Shown here in pieces: positions 7,307-15,374 of a stretch of 18,167 nucleotides of DNA. The notes under the pieces were generated by a model. The model was given only the letters and a program-made list of their open reading frames with translations. It had not been told where the DNA came from and did not search any database. This DNA comes from DATBAK01 sp036787815. GTDB taxonomy: Bacteria > Actinomycetota > Acidimicrobiia > IMCC26256 > PALSA-610. Every line of letters begins with the position of its first letter. Position 1 is the first letter of the stretch. The position numbers and the translations under genes are program-made. The stretch covers positions 1-18,167 of the forward strand of contig DAIQOP010000052.1 in the NCBI GenBank assembly GCA_036787815.1, given 5' to 3'.

Positions 7307-7978
7307 TCAACGCGAGAGCAACGCGTCGAGCGCCGGTTCGATTCCGGCCGCGTCGAGCGAGCTGACCTCGACGCGCTTGAACGACCCGTTCGTGAGGCCG
7401 ACGGCGAACGACGGCGTCTGCTGGATCCCAGCGGACGCGGCGATGCTCGAGGCCGCCGCCAGCTGCGCCTTGACACCGGCGGAGCTCCTTGCAGCGAGCA
7501 TCTTCTTGACGTTCAGCCCCTTCACCTTGCTTCCGATCGAACGCAGGAGCGGGTCCTTGACCCACCCAGAGTTCTCCTTGCCCTGATTGAGATAGAGGAG
7601 CTCCGCGACATCCCAGAAGTGGTTCTGCTGCCCTGCTGCGAGCGCGGCGCGGAAGGCCTTCGCCGAGTCTGTCCCGAGGGAGGTCATACCGACGAAGACG
7701 ATCCTGACCTTGCCGGGCCGCACGTACTTTCGGATGATCTCCGGCAGCGTGCTGCGCGCCCAGCGGGCGCAGTAGGGGCATTGCAGGTCAGCGAACTCGA
7801 CGAGCGTGACGGGTGCAGAGGCTGCGCCGAGTGCGACACCGTGCTGCGGGACGCCGTGCAGGAGCACCGCCAGCTGCGTCGCGCCCGGAGGGCTGGAGGC
7901 GCGGGCCGGCGGCGCACCGAGGGCAAACCCGAGCGCGCCGGCGAGGGCTGCGACCGCGAGTAGCCGCTCAGCCCGCAT
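7307..7978 (-). CDS. Exported DsbA-like thiol:disulfide oxidoreductase
   Basis: A 223-residue thioredoxin-fold protein with an N-terminal export signal (short basic start, hydrophobic stretch to about residue 20, likely cleavage near Ala27). The thioredoxin domain has VTLVEFADLQCPYC with a C67-P-Y-C70 redox pair and a cis-proline motif QQTPSF (Pro189), as in the DsbA/DSBA_2 type that oxidises or isomerises cysteines outside the membrane. The gene starts inside the end of the second ABC ATPase gene (11-base overlap) and has only a weak ribosome site, so it is probably co-translated with the transporter. A likely client is the substrate-binding protein of the same operon or another extracytoplasmic protein. 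The cytoplasmic Mo hydroxylase downstream is an unlikely client. Confidence 0.85.
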   Translation of the reverse strand: MRAERLLAVAALAGALGFALGAPPARASSPPGATQLAVLLHGVPQHGVALGAASAPVTLVEFADLQCPYCARWARSTLPEIIRKYVRPGKVRIVFVGMTSLGTDSAKAFRAALAAGQQNHFWDVAELLYLNQGKENSGWVKDPLLRSIGSKVKGLNVKKMLAARSSAGVKAQLAAASSIAASAGIQQTPSFAVGLTNGSFKRVEVSSLDAAGIEPALDALLSR

Positions 7979-8708
7979 CGTGCGCCGCGAGCGTCTCGAT
8001 GCCGAGGTACCGCTGCTGCAGCTCGCGATCCGTCGAGAGCTGCTCGGCAGTCGTCTCGATCACGATCTCACCGCCGACCATCACGAGCTGCCGCCCGGCG
8101 AGCGCGGTCGCCACGCCGAGCTTCTGCTCGATGAGGAGGATGTGCAGCCCGCCTTCGGCGAGATTTTGGAACACGTCGACGAGATGATCGACAATCGCGG
8201 GCGCGAGGCCCTCGGAGGGCTCGTCCATGATCAGCAGCTTCGGGTTCGTGAGCAGCGCGCGCCCGATCGCAAGCATCTGCTGCTCGCCGCCCGACAGCTC
8301 GGCGCCGCCGTGGCGGCGCCGCTCGGCAAGCTGCGGAAAGAGCTCGTACACCTGCTTCGCACCCCAGACCCCGCGGCCGCGGCCGTTGAGCATGCGCAGG
8401 TGCTCGTCGACGGAGAGCGAGGGAAAGAGCCGCCGGCCCTGGGGGACGTAGCCGATCCCCGCGGCGGCGATCGCCTCGGGCGGGCGACCGACGAGCTCCT
8501 TGCCGAGGAAGCGGATGGATCCGCGCACCGACCCCCGCAGAGACGGCATCAAGCCCATGATCGCCGTGCAGAGCGTCGTCTTCCCCATCCCGTTGCGTCC
8601 GACGACGGCCACGGTCTCCTCGGCCATCTCGAAGCTGACGCCGTGAAGGACATGGGCGGACTCGTAGTATGCGTCGAGCCCTTCGACGCTGAGGACGGGC
8701 CCGCTCAT
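7968..8708 (-). CDS. livF: Liv-type ABC transporter ATP-binding protein (LivF family)
   Basis: A 246-residue ABC ATPase of the branched-chain amino acid/amide (HAAT) uptake family. Walker A is GRNGMGKT (37-44), the LivF-typical YVPQGRRLFPSLSV lies at 87-100, the signature is LSGGE (138-142) and Walker B is LLIMDEP (158-164). The H-loop position reads LLIEQ, with Gln in place of His, as is usual in LivF. It pairs with the LivG-type ATPase just upstream, whose stop overlaps its ATG as ATGA. LivF and LivG are distinguished by sequence type. The actual substrate is not implied by the name: members also carry urea, amides, aromatic acids and other compounds. Confidence 0.92.
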   Translation of the reverse strand: MSGPVLSVEGLDAYYESAHVLHGVSFEMAEETVAVVGRNGMGKTTLCTAIMGLMPSLRGSVRGSIRFLGKELVGRPPEAIAAAGIGYVPQGRRLFPSLSVDEHLRMLNGRGRGVWGAKQVYELFPQLAERRRHGGAELSGGEQQMLAIGRALLTNPKLLIMDEPSEGLAPAIVDHLVDVFQNLAEGGLHILLIEQKLGVATALAGRQLVMVGGEIVIETTAEQLSTDRELQQRYLGIETLAAHDAG

Positions 8709-9508
8709 CGCGCAGGCTCGACGGACATGTGCGCGCCGAGGTAGAGCTCGCGCACGAGCTCGTTGCTGCGAATCTCGTCTGTCGTGCCCTCGACGATGGC
8801 GCGGCCGTCGTGCATCATCGTCACCTTCTCGGCAACGCGCAGGGCGACGTCCATGTCGTGCTCGATCAAGAGCAGCGTGATCGAGCGGTCGAGCGCTAAC
8901 AGCAAGTCGGAGAGAAGCTGGCGCTCACCGCGGGAGAGGCCGGAGGCGGGCTCGTCGAGCATCAGGATGCGCGGCTTGACCGCCAGCGCCATTGCAATCG
9001 CGACCTGCCTGTGCTCGCCGTGCGAGAGCGAGCCGACGAGCTCGCCCAGCTTGCCGTCGATCGCGACCGCGGCCGCCGCCTCGCGTGCTCGCTCGCGCAT
9101 CGCCCGGTCTCGACCGAGGTTGAACGGGCGTTGGTGCCCTCCCTCGACGCCCAGGATGGCGAGATAGATGCTGTCCCCCACCGAGAGGCCGCGAAGCGGA
9201 CGGGCCTGCTGGTACGTCCGGGCGAGCCCCAGCCGTGCACGCTGCCGCGAGGGGAGGCGCGTCACGTCGGTGCCGAACAGCTCGACCGTTCCTGACGTGG
9301 CCGGTAGGTCGCCGGCGATCACGTTGAACAACGTCGTCTTTCCGGCGCCGTTGGGACCGAGGATCGCGCGCCGCTCGCCCGGGAGGATCTCGAGGTCGAT
9401 ATCGCGCACGGCCTCGAGCCCGCCGAAACGCCGGCCGACCCCCCGCAAGCGGAGGGTCGGCTCAACGTTCGAGGCAGGCGACACGGACTCGGTGGCGACC
9501 GCCGTCAT
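8705..9508 (-). CDS. livG: Liv-type ABC transporter ATP-binding protein (LivG family)
   Basis: A 267-residue ABC ATPase of the LivG type. Walker A is GPNGAGKT (51-58), the family block LARTYQQARPLRGLSV lies at 95-110, the signature is the variant LSHGE (161-165) and Walker B is ILMLDEP (181-187), followed by an LLLIEHDMD H-loop. The signature variation (LSHGE for LSGGQ) is normal for LivG, which usually reads LSYGQ. I chose the ATG at 9508, with AGAGGA upstream and 7 bases after the substrate-binding protein's stop. The longer frame upstream is shadow sequence. With LivF it powers the two permeases encoded on the opposite strand. Confidence 0.92.
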   Translation of the reverse strand: MTAVATESVSPASNVEPTLRLRGVGRRFGGLEAVRDIDLEILPGERRAILGPNGAGKTTLFNVIAGDLPATSGTVELFGTDVTRLPSRQRARLGLARTYQQARPLRGLSVGDSIYLAILGVEGGHQRPFNLGRDRAMRERAREAAAAVAIDGKLGELVGSLSHGEHRQVAIAMALAVKPRILMLDEPASGLSRGERQLLSDLLLALDRSITLLLIEHDMDVALRVAEKVTMMHDGRAIVEGTTDEIRSNELVRELYLGAHMSVEPAR

Positions 9509-9515
9509 GTGTCCT

Positions 9516-10976
9516 CTACTTTTGCAGAACGCCGTTGACGACCGGGATCTCCTTCCCCGTCCACGGGAGCTTCTTGTGGACGCAGGACGGGAACGAACGG
9601 CCCGGCGACGGCGTCGCGTGACTAAAGACACCGCCGAACGTCTGGTTCACCTGCGGAACCATCGCCACCGTCTTGATGGCGAGCTGGCCCTTGCTGTCCT
9701 TGTACAGCTGGTCCATGTAGACGTCCTCGATCGCGTTTCGGTTCGAATCGAGCGACATCTTGCTGTACGCGGTGGTGAGCTTCACCTTGGAGAGCGCTGC
9801 CTTCAGTGCGGTCTGGTTGTTGGACAGGTCGCCGTGAACGGCCTTCAGGGCCTGGATCAGCGCTTGGGTGTTCGTGTAGTAGTCGTAGAAGAAGATGCTC
9901 GCGCCCTGCCCCTTGCTGGAGCCGAACGGCGGGATCGTCTTGAACCACTTCTGGACGACGGCGTTGTAGTGCACCGCCGCCGGTGTCTTCAGGTCGCCGG
10001 CCTCTTCGCCGCCGCCGACATACGTGCCGGCGACGTCGTTGCTCAACGCCTGGAACTCGCCCGGCGTGCCCCAGAACAGGTTGCCCTCGGTCTGGCTCGC
10101 CTTGATCGGCCCCTTGGCCGTCTCATACGCCTTCAGCGCAGAGAGCAGGCCCGAGCCGCCGACGGCCCAGAAGACGCCGTTCGTGGCAGATGCGCCCGAA
10201 CCCAGGGTGGGCAGCTGCTGGACATAGGACGAGTAATCGGTCGTGTTCAGAGGCGGGAACACCCGCTTCGTGATGTTGCCGCCGGCCGCGCAGAAGTCGG
10301 CGATAAAGCCGGCCGTGGACGTCCAGGCGAAGCTGTAGTCGTCGGAGATGACCGCAGCGTTCTTCCATCCCAGCTTGCGCACGGCGTAGTCGCCGAGACC
10401 GGCGTTCCACATCGCGCCGTCGCCGTTGAAGCGGAAGAAGTTCGGCGCCTGCACCTTGAGCGTCGTGTCCTGGGCGCCGGCGGCGCCGTCCACGAACGTC
10501 CACTGCTGGTGCGCCTTTGCGTAGTTGGCAATGGCGATCGACTCGTCACCCGAGAGCGGGCCGATGAGTATGTCGGCCTTCAGCTGCTCCATGAGGCGAC
10601 GCGTCTGCGTGATGATCACGTCCGCTTTGTCGCTCCCGCAGCCGAAGCCGACGATCTTGATCGGGTGCCCGGCGATCGAGCCGCCGACCATCCCTGCGGA
10701 CGGGTTGTTCGGGTTCTTCGGCTTCGCGCCCGCGAACTCGGAGAACGCCGTGATCGCGCCGCCGAGGTCCTGGTTGTAGAACGAGCCGAAGGCGCCCTGG
10801 CAGTCGGACACGATCCCGATCTTGATGGGCGTCGCAGAAGCGCTGGCCTTGCCGGTGTTGGCGGCCAACGCGCCCGAGGCGACCAGAGCCACAACCGCAA
10901 TCGCAAACAAGGCACCCACGCCGGCGACGAGACGCTTCGTCCCGACGGAGCGGCTCTTCTTGATGAAGCGATCCAT
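9516..10976 (-). CDS. ABC transporter substrate-binding protein (Peripla_BP_6 type)
   Basis: A 486-residue periplasmic-binding-protein type 1 domain protein as used by Liv/HAAT transporters. The N-terminus has a basic start and a hydrophobic stretch (about residues 16-37) ending in ASGALA, a classical signal peptidase I site. There is no lipobox, so it is predicted to be secreted or held by the uncleaved signal. The mature part begins with PIKIGIVSDCQGAFG and contains the two-lobe landmarks DILIGPLSGDES and NAAVISDDYSFAW. At 486 residues it is longer than the usual 370-430. The ATG at 10976 has a GGAAGGGGAGGAG ribosome site. It heads the minus-strand operon, and the matching permeases are across the divergent gap. 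The ligand cannot be read from the sequence. Confidence 0.9.
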   Translation of the reverse strand: MDRFIKKSRSVGTKRLVAGVGALFAIAVVALVASGALAANTGKASASATPIKIGIVSDCQGAFGSFYNQDLGGAITAFSEFAGAKPKNPNNPSAGMVGGSIAGHPIKIVGFGCGSDKADVIITQTRRLMEQLKADILIGPLSGDESIAIANYAKAHQQWTFVDGAAGAQDTTLKVQAPNFFRFNGDGAMWNAGLGDYAVRKLGWKNAAVISDDYSFAWTSTAGFIADFCAAGGNITKRVFPPLNTTDYSSYVQQLPTLGSGASATNGVFWAVGGSGLLSALKAYETAKGPIKASQTEGNLFWGTPGEFQALSNDVAGTYVGGGEEAGDLKTPAAVHYNAVVQKWFKTIPPFGSSKGQGASIFFYDYYTNTQALIQALKAVHGDLSNNQTALKAALSKVKLTTAYSKMSLDSNRNAIEDVYMDQLYKDSKGQLAIKTVAMVPQVNQTFGGVFSHATPSPGRSFPSCVHKKLPWTGKEIPVVNGVLQK

Positions 10977-11009
10977 GCTCCTCCCCTTCCTATGTCCTTT
11001 GTGTGCCGC

Positions 11010-11026
11010 CCGGAGCCACGCTCCGG
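11010..11026. repeat. Short perfect hairpin in the leader of the binding-protein gene
   Basis: CCGGAGC and GCTCCGG form a perfect 7-bp stem around CAC, 34 bases before the binding-protein start on the minus strand. It could be an operator half-site pair or a leader hairpin affecting translation. In GC-rich DNA a stem of this size can also arise by chance. Confidence 0.4.
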
Positions 11027-11226
11027 CTCGGCAGCCACCGATTCCCGGCGTCCCGCGACTTCGGCTCCGACCGCACACGGATCGTACGAACGGCTCGGCA
11101 CCCGGACCGACAGGCCATGGCTCACACACTCTCACCGTCCGCCGCGAGGCACATCAGTGGCTCACCACAGTCCGCACTCGGCTAAATACGGATGAACCCA
11201 ACACGGTCCCTACGATACGTTCGCCG

Positions 11227-11231
11227 GGTGA
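11227..11231 (+). promoter_or_regulatory. GGTGA ribosome site that favours the ATG at 11237
   Basis: GGTGA can pair with the anti-Shine-Dalgarno tail in its downstream register. It lies five bases before the ATG at 11237, whereas the earlier in-frame ATG at 11192 and GTG at 11228 have no recognisable site. It supports the shorter LivH-type protein. Confidence 0.45.
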
Positions 11232-11236
11232 CACTC

Positions 11237-12400
11237 ATGAAGCCGGTGCCGCTGCTGAGCGATGGTCGCCCGTCGCAGCTGAGCATCCGCCTGAAGTCGC
11301 TCCTCGTCGGGAACGGATCGCGCAGCGCGATCATCGGGCGCACGTCGCTGCTGCTCGCCATCCTCTTCGCGATCGCCTGGATTCTGTTCATCGCGGCACC
11401 GCCTACGGAATCGGGAGTCGGGAACTGGCGCACGACGACGTTCGGCGCAGCCGTCCACGACCCTCGGGACTTCCTCTTCACGCTGCTCAACACCGTCACG
11501 TACGCCGGGCTGTTGTTCGTCGTTGCGAGCGGGTTCACGCTCGTGTTCGGCCTGATGCGCGTCGTCAACATGGCGCACGGCTCGTTCTTCCTGCTCGCCG
11601 GCTACATCGGCGTCCGGCTGCAGAAGAGCTTCGCGCACGCCGGCGTGTTCGGGCTGTCGAGCTCGCAGGTCTCCTTGTGGAAGGACTGGGTCCTCCCGCT
11701 CGTGATCGCCGTGCTCGTGGTCTCCGGGACCGGCCTCATCGTCCAGCAGTTGCTGTTGCGCTGGAACCAGGGTCAGGAGCTGCGGCAGGCGCTGATCACG
11801 ATCGCGCTCTCCCTGATCATCGCCGATCAGATCGTCGCGCACTTCGTGCGTGGCGGCGCCGAGACCATGGCCTGGCCGAACGTCCTCGGCCCGGACAAGC
11901 AGCTTGCGATCGGCAGCTTCACGTACCCGTGGAGCCGATTGTTCATGCTCCTGGTCGCGATCGGCATCGGCCTCGGCCTGCTCCTGTGGCTGCACCAGAC
12001 GAGGACAGGGCTCGTCATCCGCGCCGGCGTCGACGACCGGCACATGGTGCGGGCGCTCGGAATCCACATCGAGCGCGTCTTCGCAATCGCCTTCGTCGTC
12101 GGCGCCGCCCTGGCGGGGCTCGGCGGCGTGATCGGCGCCTCGTTCGCCGCCGTCGACTCCGGCGTCGACGGGCAGTGGCTGCTCAACTCGCTCGTCGTCG
12201 TGATCATCGGCGGCATGGGCTCGCTCGGCGGCGCCGCCGTCGGCGCGCTTCTCTACGCGTTTATGAGCAACTTCGCAGCGGTATACGTGCCGACGACGGG
12301 CCCGAACTGCTGCACCCAGTACTCGATCATCCTCACGTTCGCCCTCCTCGTCATCGTGCTCGCTATCCGGCCGTACGGATTGTTCGGAAGACCGGCGTGA
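11237..12400 (+). CDS. livH: Liv-type ABC transporter permease (LivH family)
   Basis: A 387-residue integral membrane protein of the LivH family. A hydrophobic helix (about residues 36-54) is followed by the conserved core TLLNTVTYAGLLFVVASGF (82-100) and GLMRVVNMAHGSFFLLAGY (105-123), which is typical of these permeases. Many further membrane helices follow, and a glycine-rich GLGGVIGAS segment lies in the coupling region. At 387 residues it is longer than the usual roughly 290-300 because of an N-terminal extension and a soluble stretch before the core. In-frame starts exist at 11192 and 11228; I prefer 11237 because of the GGTGA site. It overlaps the LivM-type gene by GTGA, so the pair is translationally coupled. 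Confidence 0.88.
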   Translation: MKPVPLLSDGRPSQLSIRLKSLLVGNGSRSAIIGRTSLLLAILFAIAWILFIAAPPTESGVGNWRTTTFGAAVHDPRDFLFTLLNTVTYAGLLFVVASGFTLVFGLMRVVNMAHGSFFLLAGYIGVRLQKSFAHAGVFGLSSSQVSLWKDWVLPLVIAVLVVSGTGLIVQQLLLRWNQGQELRQALITIALSLIIADQIVAHFVRGGAETMAWPNVLGPDKQLAIGSFTYPWSRLFMLLVAIGIGLGLLLWLHQTRTGLVIRAGVDDRHMVRALGIHIERVFAIAFVVGAALAGLGGVIGASFAAVDSGVDGQWLLNSLVVVIIGGMGSLGGAAVGALLYAFMSNFAAVYVPTTGPNCCTQYSIILTFALLVIVLAIRPYGLFGRPA

Positions 12401-13455
12401 GAACAGCCCTGCTCGTTCGCCCGTCGCTCAATCGCTCGATCGCCACGGTCGCGTTCGTCCTCGTCGCGCTCGGCCCCCTGGTCTTCTCCTCAGTCTGGGT
12501 GAGCTTCATCCTCACGCAGGTCTTCTGGTATGCGATCGCAGCCTCGAGCCTGATCTTCCTCAGCGCATACGGCGGCATGACCTCGCTCGCGCAGGTGTCG
12601 ATCTACGGCGTCGCCGGCATGGTGCTCGGAAACGCCGTCACGACGGGCGAGACGAAGGGGCTCAATCTCGGCCTCAGCCCGTGGATCGGGCTCGTCGCCG
12701 GAATCGCGATTGCGACGGCCGTCGCCCTCCTGCTCGGCGCGGTCGCGAGCCGCTCCACCGGCATCTACTTCCTGATGCTGACGCTGAGCTTCGCGGTGAT
12801 GGTCAACTACTTCTTCGGTCAGGTCACGGTCGTCTCCGGCTTCGGCGGCATCGGCGGCATCCAGAACCACACACCGTTCGGCCGTCCCGACCTGCATGCG
12901 AACCGGCTCTATTACATCGCGCTTGTCACAGCCATCGGTGTGTACGCCCTCCTCCGGTATGTGCTGCGCACACCGTTCGGGCTCGTGCTGCAGGGGATCC
13001 GCGACGACCCCGTGCGCATGTCGTCCCTCGGCTACAACGTCGCGCTGCACAAGACGCTCGCCTTCGGGCTCGCCGGCTTCGTGGCCTCGCTTTCCGGCGT
13101 GCTCTTCGTCTGGTGGAACAACCAGATCTCCCCCAGCTCGATGGACATCACCGCGGCGCTGAACCTGCTCGTGATCGCGGTCATCGGCGGCCTCAACCGG
13201 CTCGAGGGTGCGTGGGTCGGCGCCTTTGTCTTCGTGATCGTCAGCGACTACGCGCAGAGCGTGGGCTTCCTGCGCGGGATCGGGTTGACGCAAACGCGCT
13301 TCGAGACGCTGATCGGACTCGTCTTCCTGGTGATCGTGTTGCTGTCGCCCAACGGGCTGCTGGGAATCTGGGAGTGGGTCCGGGCCGCGGTCACCCGTGT
13401 GGCTCGGCAAATGCGGGGGCGGAAAGACGAGCCTCCGCAAGCGTCGCCGGCGTAG
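12397..13455 (+). CDS. livM: Liv-type ABC transporter permease (LivM family)
   Basis: A 352-residue multi-pass permease of the LivM family. Landmarks are SAYGGMTSLAQVSIYGVAGM near the N-terminus, GGIGGIQNH in the middle and the cytoplasmic coupling loop GIRDDPVRMSSLGYNVALHK followed by TLAFGLAGFVASLSG, where the ATPases dock. The start is a GTG that overlaps the LivH-type stop (GTGA). The frame is open far upstream, but that part is shadow sequence within the LivH gene. It ends in a charged tail and is followed after 25 bases by a sugar epimerase gene. The permeases and the sugar enzymes are therefore probably one transcript, which argues that the transported compound feeds those enzymes. Confidence 0.9.
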   Translation: MRTALLVRPSLNRSIATVAFVLVALGPLVFSSVWVSFILTQVFWYAIAASSLIFLSAYGGMTSLAQVSIYGVAGMVLGNAVTTGETKGLNLGLSPWIGLVAGIAIATAVALLLGAVASRSTGIYFLMLTLSFAVMVNYFFGQVTVVSGFGGIGGIQNHTPFGRPDLHANRLYYIALVTAIGVYALLRYVLRTPFGLVLQGIRDDPVRMSSLGYNVALHKTLAFGLAGFVASLSGVLFVWWNNQISPSSMDITAALNLLVIAVIGGLNRLEGAWVGAFVFVIVSDYAQSVGFLRGIGLTQTRFETLIGLVFLVIVLLSPNGLLGIWEWVRAAVTRVARQMRGRKDEPPQASPA

Positions 13456-13480
13456 CGCCGCGACGCGGAAAGGAGCTGCT

Positions 13481-14356
13481 ATGAACCCGATCGGTGTCTG
13501 CACCTGGATCTGGGTGTCGCCGTTCACCGACGACGATGCCCACCTCGTCGGGCATGCCAAGGAGCTCGGGGCCGACGTGCTCGAGCTCTGCATCGAAGAC
13601 ACGAGCCGCGTCACCGCCGAAGCCGTCCTCGCGGCGGCCGAGGGAACCGACATCGCCTTCTCCGTCTGCGGTGCGTTCGGCCCGGAGCGCGACCTCTCGC
13701 ACGAGGACCCGCGCTACCGGCGTCTCGGCATCGACTATCTCGAGTTCCTCGTCGACCTCGCCGCCGCGATCGGGGCGCCGAACGTCGTCGGGCCGATGTA
13801 CTCGGCCGTCGGCAAGGCGCGCATGCTCAGCGCCGACGAACGCGAGCAGCAGCGCGGCTGGGCGGTGGAGAGCCTGCGCGAGGCGGCGGACTACGCCGGA
13901 GCGAAGGGCGTCCGCTTGGCCGTCGAGCCGCTCAACCGCTTCGAGACCGATCTCGTGAACACCGCCGAGCAGGCGCTCGAGCTCTGCGACCGGATCGGCC
14001 GCGACAACGTCGGCCTCCTGCTGGACACGTTCCACATGAACATCGAGGAGAAGTCCGTCCCGGACGCCATCAGGCTCGCAGGGAGCAGGCTGTTCCACGT
14101 CCACTCCTGCGAGAACGACCGCGGCACGCCCGGCACCGGCCACGTCGCGTGGCCCGAAGTGTTCGGGGCATTGCACGACATCGGCTACGAGGGACAGCTC
14201 GTGATCGAGTCGTTCACGCCGGCCGTGCAGGAGATCGCGAAGGCGGTCTCGATGTGGCGGCCGCTCGATGCGACGGGCGACGAGCTCGCGCGCCAGGGCC
14301 TCGGCTTCGTCCGAGCCGGAATCCGCGCCGACGCCCCGAAGCCGGCGGTTTCCTGA
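13481..14356 (+). CDS. TIM-barrel ketose 3-epimerase-like protein (tagatose/psicose 3-epimerase family)
   Basis: A 291-residue xylose-isomerase-like TIM barrel. The metal and catalytic set of D-tagatose/D-psicose 3-epimerases is present in order: Glu149 in VEPLNRFET, Asp182 and His185 in LLDTFHMNIEE, His208 in FHVHSCENDRG, Arg214 and Glu243 in VIESF. Length and residue spacing match that family closely, so a keto-sugar 3-epimerase, or an epimerase/isomerase acting on a related keto intermediate, is likely. The substrate is not fixed by sequence. The ATG at 13481 has AAAGGAG five bases upstream. It sits directly after the permease genes and before a second TIM barrel and two Gfo/Idh/MocA dehydrogenases, which suggests stepwise processing of an imported sugar derivative. 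Confidence 0.87.
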   Translation: MNPIGVCTWIWVSPFTDDDAHLVGHAKELGADVLELCIEDTSRVTAEAVLAAAEGTDIAFSVCGAFGPERDLSHEDPRYRRLGIDYLEFLVDLAAAIGAPNVVGPMYSAVGKARMLSADEREQQRGWAVESLREAADYAGAKGVRLAVEPLNRFETDLVNTAEQALELCDRIGRDNVGLLLDTFHMNIEEKSVPDAIRLAGSRLFHVHSCENDRGTPGTGHVAWPEVFGALHDIGYEGQLVIESFTPAVQEIAKAVSMWRPLDATGDELARQGLGFVRAGIRADAPKPAVS

Positions 14357-14372
14357 CCGAAAGGAGCAAGAA

Positions 14373-15374
14373 ATGGCACGTCCCGTAACACTCTTCACGG
14401 GCCAGTGGGCCGACCTGCCGCTCGAGGAGCTCGCGGCGAAGACGGGCGGCTGGGGCTTCGACGGCCTCGAGCTCGCCTGCTGGGGAGACCATTTCGAGGT
14501 CGGCCGGGCACTGGCCGAGCCGAGCTACTGCGCGGAGAAGCGCGCGCTACTCGAACGGCACGGACTGCAGTGTTGGGCAATCGGCGCCCACCTCGTCGGC
14601 CAGGCGGTCTGCGACCGCATCGACACGAGGCACCGCGGCACGCTGTCCCCGGAGATCTGGGGCGACGGCGAGCAGGAGGGCGTCCGGCAGCGTGCGGCTG
14701 AGGAGCTGAAGGACACGGCCCGCGCCGCCGCAGCCATGGGTGTCACCGTGGTCACCGGCTTCACCGGCTCGCCCGTGTGGCATCTCCTCTACTCGTTCCC
14801 CCCGAACGACTTCGACGAGATCGAGCGTGGATACGAGGAGGTCGCCGAGCGGTTCAGCCCGATCCTCGACGTCTTCGACCACGAGGGCGTGCGGTTCGCG
14901 CTCGAGGTGCACCCGACCGAGATCGCCTACGACTTCGTCACGACCCGCAAGCTGCTCGAGGCGCTCGACCATCGCGAGACGTTCGGGATCAACCTCGACC
15001 CGAGCCACTTCGCGCACCAGTTCCTCGATGCGGCTGAGTTCGCGATCGAGTTCGCCGACCGCATCTACCACGTCCACGTCAAGGACTCGAAGAAGACGCT
15101 CGACGGCCGCAAGAGCATCCTCGGCGGGCATCTGAACTTCGGCCAGCGCGATCGTGGCTGGGACTTCGTCTCGCCGGGCCACGGCGACGTCGACTTCGAG
15201 GCGCTCTTCCGCTCGCTCAACGCGATCGGCTACGCGGGGCCGCTCTCGATCGAGTGGGAAGACTCCGGCATGGACCGCGAGTGGGGCGCGCAGGATGCAC
15301 TCGCCTTCGTGCGACGCACTGACTTCGCTCCCTCCGCGGTCGTGTTCGACAAGGCCATGCAAAGGAGCACGTGA
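14373..15374 (+). CDS. TIM-barrel sugar isomerase/epimerase, second type
   Basis: A 333-residue AP-endonuclease/xylose-isomerase-like TIM barrel, clearly different from its neighbour. It opens with TLFTGQWADLPLEELA and has GWGFDGLELACWGDH. The probable metal ligands are Glu178 (FALEVHPTE), Asp209 and His212 (NLDPSHF), His235 (YHVHVKD) and Glu294 (LSIEWED). This larger type usually travels with a Gfo/Idh/MocA oxidoreductase, as here. Related TIM barrels act as epimerases or as lyases on 3-keto-glycosides, for example YcjR and the large subunits of C-glycoside deglycosidases. Assignment to one of these reactions is inference. The ATG at 14373 follows AAAGGAG. It ends in a TGATG overlap with the next dehydrogenase gene, which suggests that the two products act together. 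Confidence 0.85.
   Translation: MARPVTLFTGQWADLPLEELAAKTGGWGFDGLELACWGDHFEVGRALAEPSYCAEKRALLERHGLQCWAIGAHLVGQAVCDRIDTRHRGTLSPEIWGDGEQEGVRQRAAEELKDTARAAAAMGVTVVTGFTGSPVWHLLYSFPPNDFDEIERGYEEVAERFSPILDVFDHEGVRFALEVHPTEIAYDFVTTRKLLEALDHRETFGINLDPSHFAHQFLDAAEFAIEFADRIYHVHVKDSKKTLDGRKSILGGHLNFGQRDRGWDFVSPGHGDVDFEALFRSLNAIGYAGPLSIEWEDSGMDREWGAQDALAFVRRTDFAPSAVVFDKAMQRST

Larger units (their letters stand above)
10977..11236. promoter_or_regulatory. Divergent regulatory region between the two transporter operons
   Basis: This 260-base gap separates two divergent starts that encode parts of one transporter, so it should hold both promoters and probably a shared operator. Visible structure includes a 7-bp hairpin at 11010-11026, a 10-bp direct repeat CGGCTCGGCA at 11024-11033 and 11091-11100, and an 8-bp repeat TGGCTCAC at 11118-11125 and 11158-11165 (40 bases apart). 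An AT-richer TAAATA lies at 11184-11189. I found no clear -35/-10 pair. No protein-coding frame is credible here. Confidence 0.55.

Noticed and set aside
9168..11195. Long plus-strand open frame (675 codons) opposite the binding-protein gene
   Set aside because: Antisense to the substrate-binding protein and part of LivG. It has no recognisable motif and no ribosome site, and its composition is typical of shadow frames.
10822..12396. Upstream extension of the LivM-type frame to give an 877-codon gene
   Set aside because: The added part is out of frame with the well-conserved LivH permease that occupies the same DNA. The GTG at 12397 gives a normal LivM protein and a coupled overlap.
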